The translations under genes and the position numbers were made by a program. The notes under the pieces are model-generated. The model was given only the letters and a program-made list of their open reading frames with translations. It was not told the origin of the DNA and searched no databases. 5,629 bases of DNA from CAZCZR01 sp964503455 (lineage in GTDB: Bacteria > Bacillota > Clostridia > UBA1381): assembly GCA_964503455.1 (NCBI GenBank), contig CAZCZR010000089.1, forward strand, positions 1 to 5,629. The letters run 5' to 3'. Positions 4,955-5,629 of this stretch are shown piece by piece. How positions within the stretch are numbered: position 1 is the stretch's first letter; each line of letters starts with the position of its first letter.

Positions 4955-5629
4955 TTATTCCTGTTCCTTTAATGATTCCTCATATTCCTTCCAGTCGTTA
5001 TAGTTTTTAGTTGCTTCTTCAAGGCTTTCTCGGAATGTCGGTGTCATTCCGGATGCTATTTGCATAGGATGCCAATTCAGATAATCACCCTCATCCCTGA
5101 CCTTTCTCGGAATATCTATCAGTCTGCCAATCATGACCGCAACCTCTGCGCGCGTCGCATACTGCGTTGTGTCCTCTTTGTCGCCGTCTATCAGACCTAA
5201 TTCCTCCGCCTTTAAAAGCCAGTAATCGGGATAAGATACATCGTTATCATCTTCCGTAGTAACGTAACCGAGCGTAGTTACCATCACCTTGACCGCTTCC
5301 TCATAAGTTATGGCATCCTCAGGATAGAACATCCCGTCTCCGCGTCCGTAAAAAACCTCATACATTGTTAAATGCGATATTGCATCAGCCGCCCAGTAAT
5401 CCTTGGGCACATCAGTGTATATATTCTGCGCAGCGTAATCGTAATCACGGTTATCCCCGTAAATAACTATCATCCAAACGAGCCTTGCCAGCTCCGCGCG
5501 CGATATTGCCGCGTCCGGTCTGAAAGTACCGTCCTCATAGCCTTTGATTACATTATAATATGTCAGATCATACACCGCCTTGGAAAGCTCGCTGTCATCC
5601 TGCGGCACATCGCTGTAATCCGCAAACGC
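4955..5629 (-). CDS. SLH-domain (S-layer homology) cell-surface protein, 5' end outside window
   Basis: The last 224 residues are visible and the frame stays open to the window edge. A GTG at 5608 is internal to the first SLH repeat and is not the start. Three SLH repeats occur at about 4-60 (NVIKGYEDGTFRPDAAISRAE), 67-125 (YTDVPKDYWAADAISHL) and 131-185 (YATRAEVAVMIGRLIDIPR). Such triplets anchor proteins to pyruvylated secondary cell-wall polymers through ITRAE-like motifs; here these are ISRAE (42-46), ITYEE (107-111) and ATRAE (158-162), so the second is degenerate. A short acidic tail follows (about 186-224). The first visible residues, AFADYSDV, look like a signal peptidase site AFA|D, suggesting that only a signal peptide is missing and the whole protein is about 250 residues (inference). 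It converges on the anti-sigma gene and ends before a terminator. Confidence 0.92.
   Translation of the reverse strand, partial: AFADYSDVPQDDSELSKAVYDLTYYNVIKGYEDGTFRPDAAISRAELARLVWMIVIYGDNRDYDYAAQNIYTDVPKDYWAADAISHLTMYEVFYGRGDGMFYPEDAITYEEAVKVMVTTLGYVTTEDDNDVSYPDYWLLKAEELGLIDGDKEDTTQYATRAEVAVMIGRLIDIPRKVRDEGDYLNWHPMQIASGMTPTFRESLEEATKNYNDWKEYEESLKEQE

Noticed and set aside
5606..5608. GTG as start codon of the SLH protein
   Set aside because: It is the valine in DYSDVP at the beginning of the first SLH repeat, and the frame stays open with matching family sequence to the window edge.

Overview
The window looks like a chromosomal segment of a Gram-positive anaerobe of the class Clostridia, probably a gut or plant-fibre-degrading lineage. 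The signs are strong AGGAGG-type ribosome binding sites, a sigma-A-type promoter, an ECF sigma factor paired with a DUF4179-like membrane anti-sigma protein, a three-repeat SLH (S-layer homology) protein and a pectin-type glycoside hydrolase, all at moderate GC. The species cannot be named from the sequence. A pectin-degrading, SLH-bearing clostridium is a reasonable guess.

Layout, left to right. Three genes read leftwards on the minus strand and are packed as one apparent operon: obgE (1324-2604), an Abi_2/AbiD-AbiF-type HEPN protein (473-1330, overlapping the obgE stop), and the first 149 codons of a GH28 polygalacturonase-like gene (1-448, cut by the window edge). A good sigma-A promoter with an extended -10 (2659-2687) drives the operon. 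A 211-bp divergent intergenic region (2605-2815) separates it from two plus-strand genes: an ECF sigma factor with a TTG start (2816-3364) and its probable anti-sigma partner (3361-4875), joined by an ATGA overlap. A minus-strand hairpin terminator (4885-4917) follows. Last comes the C-terminal 224 residues of an SLH-domain surface protein on the minus strand (4955-5629), whose start lies just outside the window.

How the parts may work together. The sigma and anti-sigma genes form a cell-envelope signalling module: a one-pass membrane protein with a short cytoplasmic head and a large, cysteine-containing outer domain would hold the sigma factor until an outside signal arrives. The operon on the other strand is an odd mixture: an essential ribosome-assembly/stress GTPase, a putative RNA-targeting defence protein and a carbohydrate-active enzyme. 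The Abi gene has almost no ribosome binding site of its own, so its translation probably depends on obgE. That coupling is the most interesting point in the window. No tRNA, rRNA, CRISPR array, insertion sequence or riboswitch was seen.
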